DNA of 64,000 nucleotides from Viscum album (taxonomy: Eukaryota; Streptophyta; Magnoliopsida; Santalales; Viscaceae). The position numbers were made by a program, and so were the translations under genes. Below the pieces are notes generated by a model. It was not told where the DNA came from and did no database searches. It was given only the letters and a program-made list of their open reading frames with translations. Where the stretch lies: the NCBI GenBank assembly GCA_963277665.1, contig OY728142.1:13840001-13904000 (forward strand), read 5' to 3'. This document shows, piece after piece, positions 13,355 to 23,612 of this stretch (the stretch's first letter is position 1; every line of letters starts with the position of its first letter).

Positions 13355-13999
13355 TGTTATATATATATATATGATAGAATACATTTCACCCAATGTAATT
13401 TTGGATGATTGCATTCATCTACCATCTCATAGGCCGAGTTTATGCATTTGCCACCTCATTCTCATGTGGTTTGTTTTAATTATGAATCCACTTTGAATGG
13501 ATTAACTATATATTTATTTTAAATTTAATAGTTCCAATGGATTATTAAAATTGGAAATAAATTTATGTAGAGACATTTAATATGGTCAACATGTTACATT
13601 AAATAAAATATTCTAATGATTGTTACATAAAGAGATGAGATCCATCCTATTGGATATAGATCATTACATGCAAGACTCCTGATTATCTCCTCCTCCAAAA
13701 ATGTAGTTTCTCTGATGGAATTAATTATTACCCTTATTTTTTTATAGATCCTCATAAATATTAATAGGGTCCTTTGGTTGGTGTAATCCCCTGGGAATTA
13801 AAAGGTATTCATTTTCTACTTCAATGAATGACATCAAGAATAATCCATCAAAAATGAAGATGGAAATTATTATTATTTAGGTATGCATGTTCATGTTCTT
13901 CATCTATATTAAATTTTTATTATATATAGGATATATTAGGTACATTTATTGGATTTATTCCACTACCTTTGTTCATAGGATGAATCTATAATCCCATGA
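13355..13999 (+). repeat. 3' LTR of the 6922-13999 element
   Basis: It pairs with 6922-7556. Its start TGTTAT is followed by an expanded AT run before GAATACATTTCACCC. It ends ATCCCATGA, where the final CA has become GA. The AT expansion makes the start uncertain by about 17 bp. Confidence 0.65.
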
Positions 14000-15869
14000 G
14001 TATTATACTATGTGGAAGGAGGAGGCCATACCTTAGGGGATAAGAGAGTGGGATATTTATTATTTAGGTGGGAGGTGTGACACATCATTACCAGAGGGAC
14101 CCCCCCCCCCCCCATGATAGTCTAATATAGGTGTGGTTTTGTACCATGTATATAAGGTCCTTGTTGTAAATTCATTGTAATGATATTTTTTATTCAACCT
14201 AGTGGAAGGCTTCCACATTGTTGCTCGGGTCTCCATATCATGGGGTTTGCCAAAAATTTCCATTACATCATGACCTATATAGTCATTTTTTAATACCCAA
14301 CATAGATATTTTGAAAATAAAGGATTTAATACAAAAAGGAGATAAAAATGATGTATCCATCACTTTTCCAGAACACTTGACCAATCCCACTCTTCCCTTG
14401 AATTATTTTATTCCTGGAAAGATATTTTTCTTCTCTCAATGAATCATAATGACATATGAATTATTATGTTCCTATCAGAAATTACAAGGTAATATATAGG
14501 TTTCCGTTGAATTTCTTATGAATTTTATCACTATATTTCTCTAACACCCTTCTTTGGGACTAGTTTTCAAATTTCTTGATTTCAGGAACACTAGGATGAA
14601 TCATGTTGTAATATCATATAAGAGTACTTATGTAATATTGAGGTCGGAAGTTCCATTTATATCTCATTATATGTTATATGTTTTTATGTGAAGTCTATGT
14701 GTGTTCTTATGTTTTTAGAATATGGATTTATGTAATTTTTTCAGGTGAGTCTTGGAGAGTCCCATAGTCTAGAGTAGAAACTACATGTGATGAATTAAGT
14801 GATTTTCACATTATTGGCCACATTAGAGTGGCTCTACAGATATGATACAAATGATAAAATTTTCATGTTAGGTCCAAAATATCCTTTTATTCATAATGAT
14901 AATGAATTTAGGGATTAATGTCCTAGGTTGAGGTCATAATAGATGGTTTATAGTCTCCCATGTGACATGGACCTTGGAAAAAGACTATTGTAAGTCAAGT
15001 AAACTATGGAATATATCCATATTTGGCCACAAGTTCATTATAGACCCCAAAACCCAATTTTATGGGTCTAGTATTGAGGTTTGTTAGGATTGGCCAATTT
15101 TTCAGGCACGGTGAGTAATTTACTTGGCCTAAGCGGAATAAAAACTTCAGGTTGGGAAATTGAAAAAACCCTATATATCCCTTATGGTATTAGTATATGG
15201 GAATATTATGGAGTGTACTAAGGGCTTGATATGCCTTAAAATTGAATTATGGGAACCATTTATGTGTGTAAGAATGATTATGTGAGTTCTTAGTAGAGTT
15301 GGGACGTGATAGATTCCCTAAGGGATATTGTGAATAGGTTTGTATGAGGTAAAAATTCACTGAAAAATGACTATGTTGGTAGGAACATAAGGCCTTTAAA
15401 GGATATTGTATAATTATGAGTGTGTTTGGGTTGGACTACTATGGTGTGATGGGTCAGGGAAGTTGATGGTGAGTTGTGTCGTGGGATTCTCTCTAGCGGT
15501 GCACCATAGATGAGATAGGAGATAGTTAGGGACTACTACATGATTATGTTTTGGTTGTTTTTGAATGTTTATACCCTAATTATTAGTTAATGGTTGATAA
15601 ATGTATTGTATTATTGGCCAAACATTGGGTGATAATGTTATATAAGGACCCAACCTTGAGTGATGATATATAGATCAAGTTGTATATATGAAACCCACCT
15701 TGAGAATGGGGAGAGTTTATTGTGATGTGGTTGAATATGGGATTGGACGGATTAACTCACATTGAATGAGAAGGTACTAGAGGGGCCCTACCCTGAGTGA
15801 GAAGGTAGTGGTAAATGTGTAGTAGTTAATGATGTGATGTGATTTATAGAATCATCTTGAGTGGAACAG
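14000..15869. other. Unassigned LTR-like DNA without a gene
   Basis: I see no supported gene. A C14 run is at 14100-14113, then a TATA-like TATATAAGG near 14150 and a poly(A)-signal-like region, as in an LTR promoter. 15610-15868 holds a degenerate minisatellite (listed separately). This DNA is the left target of the element at 15870 and may be the interior or LTR of an older element. Confidence 0.4.
15615..15868 (+). repeat. Degenerate minisatellite, CCTTGAGTGA type
   Basis: Variants of ACCTTGAGTGA/GAAGGTA recur near 15625, 15652, 15698, 15762, 15791 and 15851 at irregular 27-65 bp spacing. Copies are diverged and the unit length is uncertain. The left end of the 15870 element interrupts it or lies at its edge. 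Confidence 0.4.
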
Positions 15870-18009
15870 TATAACAACCCTATTCCTTATTTCACACTTA
15901 AACATAACTTATTACATAAAACCTTCCCTTGATAAAATATAGAATATCTATAGGTCTAGTTTATTTGGGGCTTAGGAACATTACATAACACATAAAACAT
16001 GAAATATTCATCTTTATTGAAACATTCTTTTACATGACCACACACATTCCTTCGTACATAACATTGCATGAGATAACTTGAGGGAATTCATAAGAAAAAG
16101 GTGATTTATAAAGCCTATTAAGGGAGTAATCAAGGAATAACATGAATTATATATTAAATGTTAGGCAATAGGCATATCAATGGAGTTCAAGAGAAACATG
16201 AACATTAAGGCATGATATAGCATGACTATCATAACATGGAAATGTGGAAACAACATTTAACATGGTATTAGCATGATCCAAGGCTCATTGCACATGGATC
16301 ATGAGTAAAGACTCATTTCACTTGAATTAGAATGAGTAAACCCTCATTGAAAATAAAATATCATGAATCTAATATTTACCTAATGCATTGGAGTGCTATC
16401 TGGGCACACCCTTCTTAATCCTTTCATTTCATGCATAAGTGTGCCACATAGATCATAAAACATGGATTCATTAAACATCTTCATTTATTGTATGATAATG
16501 GAATTTTGAATAAATACATGAAAATATATAATCAATAAGTAAATATGAATAAAGGTGAATACCCTTGATAGAGAAATGGTCATGGTATTCACTTCACAAT
16601 GACTTTGGCTTGGAAAATCATGGTGCAATTTCGGCAACATAACGGCGTGACATAAGAATTCATAAAAATGGTTGATGATAGAGAAAGTGGTTTCTCGTCA
16701 TATTTACATGACATGGAATGTAATGGGGTTATATAGAAACATGTCCCAACATATTTAATGGAATTTAGATTCCTAAAAAAAATTGCTTGAAAGTAAATGA
16801 GGAGAGAGAAATTCATTATGAAATTTTGGCATGGTAACATGTGTACATGGAAGGTTTTAATGAGAGATAAAGAGGTCTCTCAAAATTCATATATAAGTAG
16901 GGAAATATGGGGGAGGTTAGAAATTATACCCTACCATTTTTAATGGAAAATAAAAAGGTATAACAACATAAATAAATTTGGACAAAAATGATAAAGGAAG
17001 AAATGTCTTACATTGAAGTTTGATCCCAAAGGATTGGGAGAGGCTTAAGAGAGGCTTATTTTGAGATTGGGTAACCTTGGGTGGATTATATAGAGATTAG
17101 GGCAGGTTTTGGTCTAGCACCAATGGTTTTTAGTGAATAGAAGTGGGATCTTGGGTGGGTTTATATAGGAAAAGTGAGGTAAATATTTATTATTTGGGTT
17201 TTGAACACTAAACATTAAACTAATCAAAACCAAAAACCAACCCATGGTTTTTACAAAGTGGAGTGAAAAACATTATTTGATAAGGACAATTTCCTAACTT
17301 ATTAAAATATTATGCTTTGTTATGTGGAGGTGAGGCACACTCTCAAGGAAATCATTTTAAAATGATAAAATGTTTTATAAATCTTGGAGGGACCATTAAG
17401 GATTTTTAAAATAATCCAAATAAATATAAATTCAAATTATTTTAATTTTAAAACATATATTGACTGAACATACCATTTATAGTATTTTATTACATCACTA
17501 TTTGGTCATTGTGATGTCATAAAATGCATTATATATTTAAACGGTATTTAATTTTTACCCAAAATTTTGACTGTCTTGGAAAATTATGAGAAATTAACCT
17601 TTGGATAATTTATACATTCTGATTCCCAAAATAATATTAATTTTATATAAATAATTTTCTAATTATGTTAATTTTTTCTTTTAAAATAAAAACTGACATT
17701 TATCCAAAATTCATGGGCATTAACAAAAACAATTTTCAAACCATAACAAAAATTACAATAGTATTCATAAAAATTATATGATCATTTATAATTAAAAATA
17801 ATAATTTAGTAATAATATGTTATTAAAATATTATTTCATTGAAAAATCCATTAATTTTTTAAAATATATTTATTAATTGAATATTAATTAAAAATACTAT
17901 TTGTGCTTTAAAAACTATTTACAACGTAACAATAATAAAATCAATGTATATTATTTATTCTATACAAATATAATGCACAGAATCATAGTGCTAGGGTCTT
18001 GTTACATAA

Positions 18010-18275
18010 ACCATTATAACACCCATAGAAGACCTATGGGTAAGGTGTTTGATTGTGGAAAACTCTTGGGGTGGCTCGGATAACATCGCTCGGGTGGTAA
18101 TCTCTACTAACTTCCACTTCTCCCGTAGGTAGTTATATTAACACTTAACATATTGAAGCTCGACATGGGATTGGTCAATGGAGAAGCCTAGTCACGCTAC
18201 CTCCTTTTCGAGCTCTGACAAATGGGATTTGTAAGGAGAAATTCTACTAGATGAGGTCATCACTTCCTTTATATG
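18010..18275 (-). other. Coding-like segment inside LTR (copy 1 of 3)
   Basis: Read on the minus strand, one frame gives a protein-like stretch with SELEKEVA, LGFSIDQSH, LREKWKLVEITTRAML and PPQEF, broken by two stops. The same peptide pattern occurs at the same place in the other two LTRs of the family. Its heptad-like, charged character suggests a coiled coil. It begins after a possible 3' splice site (pyrimidine-poor, ending AG). The protein of origin is not recognised. LTRs of this group normally carry no coding sequence, so capture of a gene fragment is the inference. Confidence 0.45.
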
Positions 18276-18370
18276 AGTAAATTGGATTTGTTAAGGCCCT
18301 ATATTTATACTAATCCAATTTAGTCATATAAAGTAAGTGATGACCTCATCTAGTAGAATTTCTCCTTACA
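18230..18370. repeat. Near-perfect inverted duplication (59-bp arms)
   Basis: 18230-18288 and 18312-18370 are reverse complements with only two mismatches by eye, around a 23-base spacer. The inverted arm is bracketed by a 15-bp direct repeat, ATATTTATACTAATC, at 18301-18315 and 18370-18384. The equivalent place in the other two LTR copies has only the first arm, so this is a later change in this copy. Confidence 0.9.
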
Positions 18371-18557
18371 TATTTATACTAATCATGTGAACATTGTTCA
18401 ATGGATATATTAGCAATGATAACAATTCTTAACTGTATTTTGAATTAAAAAAACATAAATCCAAGGAAGTGCATATGTTTAACATAATCATTTTACATGA
18501 TAAGACATTAAATTAGATCAAGAGGAATTTTCGTCAATAAAATCATGGGTCATTACA

Positions 18558-18574
18558 ATCTTCCCCCCTTTATA
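18558..18574 (-). other. Polypurine tract of the 15870-26218 element
   Basis: On the minus strand TATAAAGGGGGGAAGAT lies immediately before the LTR start TGTAATGACC. It primes plus-strand DNA synthesis in this class of element. Confidence 0.85.
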
Positions 18575-20046
18575 AATTTTGACCTCAAAATTTCCTTTTA
18601 CCACACCAAAATAGATGTGGGTAACTCCACCTCATCACTTCCTCTATTTCCCACTTTTCTACTTCAAACTTATGGTTTCTCCACAACACTTTTATGAGGG
18701 GCATTATCTTATTTCATATAACTTTTTCCCTATGATCTAAGATCTTCAACGATCACTCTTCATACGAGAGGTCATTCTCTAATGGTACCACCTCTAGATT
18801 GAGTAAATGCGATGGGTCGGGTGTGTAATTCCTTAAGAGTGATACATGGAATACATCATGTACTTGAGATAGGATCAGTGCTATTACTAGTCGATAGGCC
18901 ACTACTCCAATGCAATCAAGGATCTCAAAAGGGATGATGTACCTTTGACTAAGCTTTCCCTTATTCCCAAATCTGTTAACTCTCTTCCATGGTTATATGA
19001 AGAAGAATACCTTATCTCCAATAACAAACTCTATGCCATTTCGATGATTATCAGCATAGATCTTTTTTTGACACTGATCAGATTTAATGTGTCGTTGGAT
19101 GGTCTTAACCTTCTGCACCATTTCCTTGACCATTTCTAGACCTAGGTGTTTTCTCTCCCCAACTTCATCCCAACATGTCAGTGTTCTGCAGCTCTTCCCA
19201 TAATGGGCTTCATAAGGTGCCATTTGGATTCTTGAGTGGAAACTTATATGATAAGGGAACTCAACTAGAGGAAGATGTTGATCCCATCCTCATTTGAAGT
19301 CCATTGAGAATCCTCTCAACATGTTCTCAAGTGTTTGGATTTTCGGCTTAGATTGGCCATTAGTTTGAGGATGATAAGTTGTACTAAAGTTAAGCTCAAT
19401 ATTCAATGCATGTTGAAGACTCTTATAGAACATAGAGGTGAATCCTGGATCTCAATCGAATATAATAGATAGTGGTACTCCATGGAACCTTACCACTTCT
19501 CTGATATATATATATATATATATATGTTCTAGTTGATCCAATGAGATATCATCTAAAATTGTAAAGAAGTGTGTAGTATTTTTAAGACAATCAAAAACAA
19601 CCAAGATAGAATTGTTTCCTTTGGATGTCGATTGAAAAATTACATGATAGTGTTCTCTACATTACATGCTGGTATGGTTAATGGTTACATCATTCCCTTA
19701 GACTTATACCTCTCAGCCTTCACTTTCTGACATACCAGGCACTTTTATGTATACTCAGAAATCTTATTCTTCATGTTATCCCACCAATAATGCTCTCAGA
19801 GACCTCGATACATCTTTGTGTTTCCTAGGTGAATGGAAAAATTAAAACTATATGCATCATAAAAATGTTCTTTCTTTAACTCTGTATTTTATGGAACACA
19901 TAGTCATGACCCAAATCTCACATTTCCTTCTTCATTAACATTTAACTCAAAGTATTTCCCTTTTTTGATGGTTTCCACTTTCTTCTGAATTCCCACGTCA
20001 TACTTTTGAGAATCCTTTAACCTTTCCAAAATATATGGTTGAGCAA
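18575..20046 (-). pseudogene. Integrase with chromodomain-like tail, broken
   Basis: Integrase joins retrotransposon cDNA to the host chromosome. Reading from high to low coordinate, a degraded HHCC zinc region comes first (NTKMYRGL, EHYWW, CLVCQKVK around 19690-19840), then the catalytic core, then the C-terminal region. The core shows FTSMFYKSLQHALNIEL and TYHPQTNGQS near 19330-19450. The position of the catalytic Glu reads Lys (QSKPKIQ). The better-preserved stretch at 18993-19223 has MAPYEAHYGK, TCWDEVGER and IGDKVFFF. The tail at 18600-18800 has DLSYEE, LIKVLWRNH and YPHLF, a Tekay-like chromodomain remnant. A TA microsatellite at about 19505-19524 has expanded inside the core. Several stops and frameshifts make it inactive. 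Confidence 0.85.
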
Positions 20047-20600
20047 TAATTTAGGAAAGGAATGATGATTTACCCTTTTTTATGACTCCCATTTCAATAT
20101 TCATCAAATCTAATAATATTGTGTCCTTTTCAATTCTCATCAATGATAGAATTGTTGGGTCCTTTCTACATAGAGCATCTTCCACCTTGTCCTCTTTCCC
20201 AGGGTGGTAATGGATTGAGAAGTCATAGTCTTTGATCAGTTCTAACCATCTTCTTTGGAACATATTTAGCTCCTTCTATGTGAATATACACTTGATGCTT
20301 TTGCGATCTGTATATATTTCACACTTCTCCCCAAAGAGGTAATGTCCCCATGTTTTCAAAGAGAAGATCACTACAGCCAACTACAGATCATGTTTTGGAT
20401 ATTTTTTCTCATAAGCATTCAATTTCCTTGAAGGATAGGCAATAACATTGTCATTTTTCATCAACACACAGCTCATGTCCTTCTTTAAAGCAACACCAAA
20501 TACCACAAAAAGTTCTCCACTTGTGGGTAGTGTGAGAACTGGCACAACGATAAGCCTCCTTTTCAACTCCTTGAACCTCTTTTCGCATTAAGAACTCCAA
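20047..20600 (-). pseudogene. RNase H domain of pol, broken
   Basis: RNase H degrades the RNA strand during reverse transcription. Two open stretches survive. 20381-20566 shows VVFGVALKKDMSCVLMKND and VIAYPSRKLNAYEKKYPKHDL, matching the family pattern of a substrate-facing strand followed by the S-R-x-L...Y-x-x-H-D motif. 20051-20263 ends the domain with RRWLELIKDYDFSIHYHPGK and ALCRK. The catalytic pattern cannot be fully checked because of frameshifts between the two. It continues directly from reverse transcriptase and into integrase. Confidence 0.85.
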
Positions 20601-21420
20601 GAAAGCTTGACTCCATTCTGAGTTCGCTTGGTAAGAGGGTTTGACAATCGTGAGAAATTTCTCACAAATCGGCGATAATATCTAGGTAATCCTTTGATGC
20701 TACGGATATCTGTCACCAATCTTGGCCTTGACCATACCTCAATTGCATCTATCTTAGAGGGATCCAAATACACCCCATTGATTGTGATTATATGACCCAA
20801 GAATTATACTTCCTTCAACCAAAACACAGACTTGCTATACATTTCATAGAGTTTCTCCTTTATCAAGGTCTATAGTACAGTGCTTAGATTCTCTTCATTC
20901 TCCTCCTTGATTTTGTAGTATATTATAAGATCATATATAAATACTACCAAAACTTTGTTGAGGTAATCTATAAAGACTCTATTCATCAATTCTATGAATA
21001 TTTTTGGAGCATTAGTGAGTCTGAAAGGCATTACTAGGAATTCATAGTGCCCATACCTTGTATGAAAAGTAGTCTTGGGGAAATCCTCCTACTTCACCCT
21101 TACTTGATAATATCATAACTCCAAATCCCCCATGAAGAAGTATTGTTCTCCACATAGATAACTGAACAAGTAATCAATTCAGGTTAGAGGATACTTGCTC
21201 TTTATTTTGATTTTTTTTGAGCTCACGATAATCAAAGCAAAGGCGCATTGACCCATCCTTCTTCTTGACGAAGAGGACTAGTGCACCCCATGGTGAAGCA
21301 CTTGGGTGTATAAAACCTTTATCTAGATTCAATTGTAATTGTTTCTTCAGCTCCCCAAGATACACAATAGCTATTCTATATGGAGTCTAGGATATTGGCA
21401 ACGCCCTAGGTATAACATCA
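20601..21420 (-). pseudogene. Reverse transcriptase of pol, broken
   Basis: The domain copies the element RNA into DNA. 21174-21365 carries [19 protein letters not shown] and [17 protein letters not shown], the conserved finger region of Ty3/gypsy reverse transcriptase. Further on, MPFRLTNAPKIF and MNRVFIDYLNK can be read in the minus-strand frames near 20970-21035. The catalytic F-I-D-D box reads FIYD near 20918-20950, so the first active-site Asp is replaced by Tyr. 20588-20800 holds the connection region: LGHIITINGVYLDPSKI, GLPRYYRRFVRNFS and PLT. Frameshifts lie between these blocks. Confidence 0.9.
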
Positions 21421-21539
21421 ATCTAGAATTAAACATTTCTTATAGAGGAGGAAGACCAATAAATTCTTAGGGAAACACTTTAGAGAATTCCTTCACAATA
21501 GGATTTTATTAAAGGATGGTTTCTTCCATAGAATCAATA

Positions 21540-22000
21540 ATTTGATAAAGATACTCATGCTCATAGGGTATTAATATTCATGCTTGACATGATGGTGATA
21601 ACGAAGATTCGTCCTCCTCCTTGCACTTGTACAGAATCAGGGTTCTATTCACTATATGGAGAGTGATTTCCCTCTCATATAAATTTATGTTGTCTCTATA
21701 TAAGTAAAGTTAATCCATTCCATGAATTTCATAAAATTCCAATAGAGGGAGTATGACGAAGTTTGCCAAGAAGTTCAATCCACAAATTATGACAGGGGAG
21801 TAGTTATATTCATTAGATGCAATGATTTCTCCATTTTCCATTCCCACTGACATATTTAATTCCATGATTTTTGGTGTTGTTGGGATTGTTCAAATAATAT
21901 TTTAAGATATAAAATAATGCATTGAACCAGAATCAAAAAGTATGTTTTCTATTCATGAATGAATAACTAGTGTACTTGTCACCACTTTGTTGTCTGGGTT
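21540..22000 (-). pseudogene. Aspartic protease of pol, broken
   Basis: The retroviral-type protease cuts the gag-pol polyprotein. Minus-strand reading near 21915-21950 gives ILFDSGSMHYFIS, retaining the D-S-G active-site triplet and the SxxHxFIS context seen in plant Ty3/gypsy proteases. Downstream, IHGMD matches the conserved GMDWL region, and the domain ends near 21600 with CKEEDESS, which recurs in the sister element at 63380-63400. Stops interrupt the frame. Confidence 0.8.
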
Positions 22001-22049
22001 AACTATGGAAGTAGTTATGGAAAAATCTTACCCTTGCTACCTTGGAGTT

Positions 22050-23107
22050 TGTTGGTTGCCTCTGAAAACCCTTGTCTTAGGGGACTGGTTTGCATAGTGC
22101 CATGGTTCTTTGCAGTTGAAGCAATGAACAACACATTGAGGGTCAAACAGAGCATTCTACTCCTCTGTCATAGTTGTGTTTTTTTCATGTTTGTAGTTAA
22201 TATCCATGTGACCTTCTCTTCCACACCTAAATAATTTCCATTTCCCCTTTAGGTAATTTCTAGCTTACTTCTTTATGCACCTTTGGAAAGTGGGGTGATA
22301 TATTTTCTTACCACCATTGGATTTATCCATTGGACCACTAGAATTTAAGTCCACCTTACGCTTCATATCCCCCTGATACCCCTAATTTTCTCAAATCTCT
22401 ATTTTAACTTTGAGTAACATAAGATAATATCCTCATAGATCTCAAAGTCACTGATCGATAGGGCTTTCCATAGGCTAGGTTTTATCCCACCAAAGAAGCG
22501 GTCATCCTTGTATTTGGGGGTAATGACAAAGCTGGAGGAATATCCTGAAAGACTTTTGAAGTTTTCATAGTATGATCTGATATATTTGTCATCAATTTTC
22601 TTGAGGTAAAGGAAGTTATTTTCCATCTTAATTTGGAGGGTGTGAGAAAAATATTTATCAATTTTTTTTTCAGAAAACCTTCCATTCGAATTCCTTGATC
22701 TCCTCCTCAGGCTTGGTATTTTTTATCAATGTTCACCATTGATCTTCTTCACCCTCTATAAAAATATCAGCCAAAAGTACCATATCTTGTTCATAACATT
22801 GAAGGATGGAGAAGATATTTTCAATGGAGCTGATCCATTGTTCGATGATTGAGGGATCAGACGATCCTTTAAAAGTATGAGGCATTTATCTCATGATGCT
22901 CTCAATTATAACTAGTTCTTTCTCGAGGGGTGGGGGGGTTGAATGTTATTCTTGACCCATATATATATTCAAAACATGAGTTAACTGAGAGAGTATCATG
23001 ATAACTTTTGTGATTCCTCCTCCCATTGGATTGGGAATCTCATTAGAACAATCTTCACATTGATCTTCCCATCAGTTGTTAAACTGATTCCTCCTATTAC
23101 CAGCCTT
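22050..23107 (-). pseudogene. Gag with two zinc knuckles, broken
   Basis: Gag packages the element RNA into virus-like particles. The start codon position at 23107-23105 reads AAG where the sister element at 61883 has ATG, so the natural start is lost. 22399-22626 carries the capsid-type gag segment (YLKKIDDKYIRSYYENF, FFGGIKPSLWKAL, YEDIILCYSKLK). Two nucleocapsid zinc knuckles follow. At about 22185-22228 the pattern FRCGREGH has lost its first and last Cys. At 22082-22126 the pattern CFNCKEPWHYANQ has lost only the final Cys (Ser). Gag precedes protease in the usual order. Confidence 0.85.
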
Positions 23108-23597
23108 TGGCTAGAATAAAAGGGCAGTTAGGGGTAACACATAAAGTGGAATCCATTTAAAAAAAGGACAACCTATAAATTACTTTTATTTCCATAACTT
23201 ATGAATTTATAGGCTTCAATCTATGTTATCCATGATCTACATCCCAACATATATTAGTAGGGTAATGTTTTTAAATACCTTAATAGTGGTTCATACTATC
23301 CTTATGAATTTACCAATGCAGATCCCCTGGGAGTGTTGTTACCAAGAGTGCAGCAAGGTCTATTTTCGTTCACATGTTTCCGTTCGAGTCTAGCTAAAAG
23401 CAGGTTTTTTGGGTTTTACCCCTAGATACATCTATGTTAGAGCCGCCTCTATCATCTCATATGCAGACAAGGATTAATTTTATTGAGAAACCACTTACTC
23501 ATTACTCACCAAAATTTAGGGATGTTTCTATTATACTCTTATCCATAAGGCTTTCACTAGAATTTTCTAATCTTAATACCAAAAATAACAAAACATA

Positions 23598-23610
23598 TCC
23601 TTTGATACCA
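23598..23610 (-). other. Primer-binding site of the 15870-26218 element
   Basis: On the minus strand TGGTATCAAAGGA lies two bases after the LTR end, matching the iMet-type site TGGTATCAGAGC with one or two changes. It fixes the element's orientation. Confidence 0.85.
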
Positions 23611-23612
23611 AA

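Larger units (their letters stand above)
6922..13999 (+). mobile_element. LTR retrotransposon, interior decayed
   Basis: Two direct repeats of about 640 bp bracket 5.8 kb. Shared blocks run in the same order in both: ATACATTTCACC near the start, GGTGTAATCCCCT-like and ATCAAG blocks in the middle, and TTTATTCCACTNCCTTTGTTCAT near the end. A primer-binding site follows the left repeat one base after its CA terminus, so the element reads on the plus strand. I could not recognise gag or pol, so the superfamily is unassigned. The short LTR and TGTTA start would suit Ty1/copia. The flanks GTACA and GTATT share only GTA and are not a convincing target duplication. Confidence 0.7.
15870..18557 (-). 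repeat. 3' LTR of the 15870-26218 element
   Basis: It pairs with 23613-26218 and with 58703-61375. On the minus strand it starts TGTAATGACCC and ends GTTGTTATA. A TATA-like CTATATAAA reads on the minus strand near 17157-17167. It carries a private inverted duplication at 18230-18370 that the other two copies lack, and a coding-like segment at 18010-18275. Confidence 0.9.

Noticed and set aside
14218..14442. Open frame of 74 codons after the C14 run
   Set aside because: It lies in LTR-like DNA and has no recognisable protein features.
16589..16840. Minus-strand open frame of 83 codons, with similar ones at 24303-24566 and 60438-60620
   Set aside because: All three lie at equivalent places in the LTRs and share some peptide text, but stops and frame changes between copies and the position near the LTR leader make a real protein unlikely.
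19505..19526. TA dinucleotide run
   Set aside because: A simple microsatellite inside decayed integrase. It was noted but has no separate meaning.
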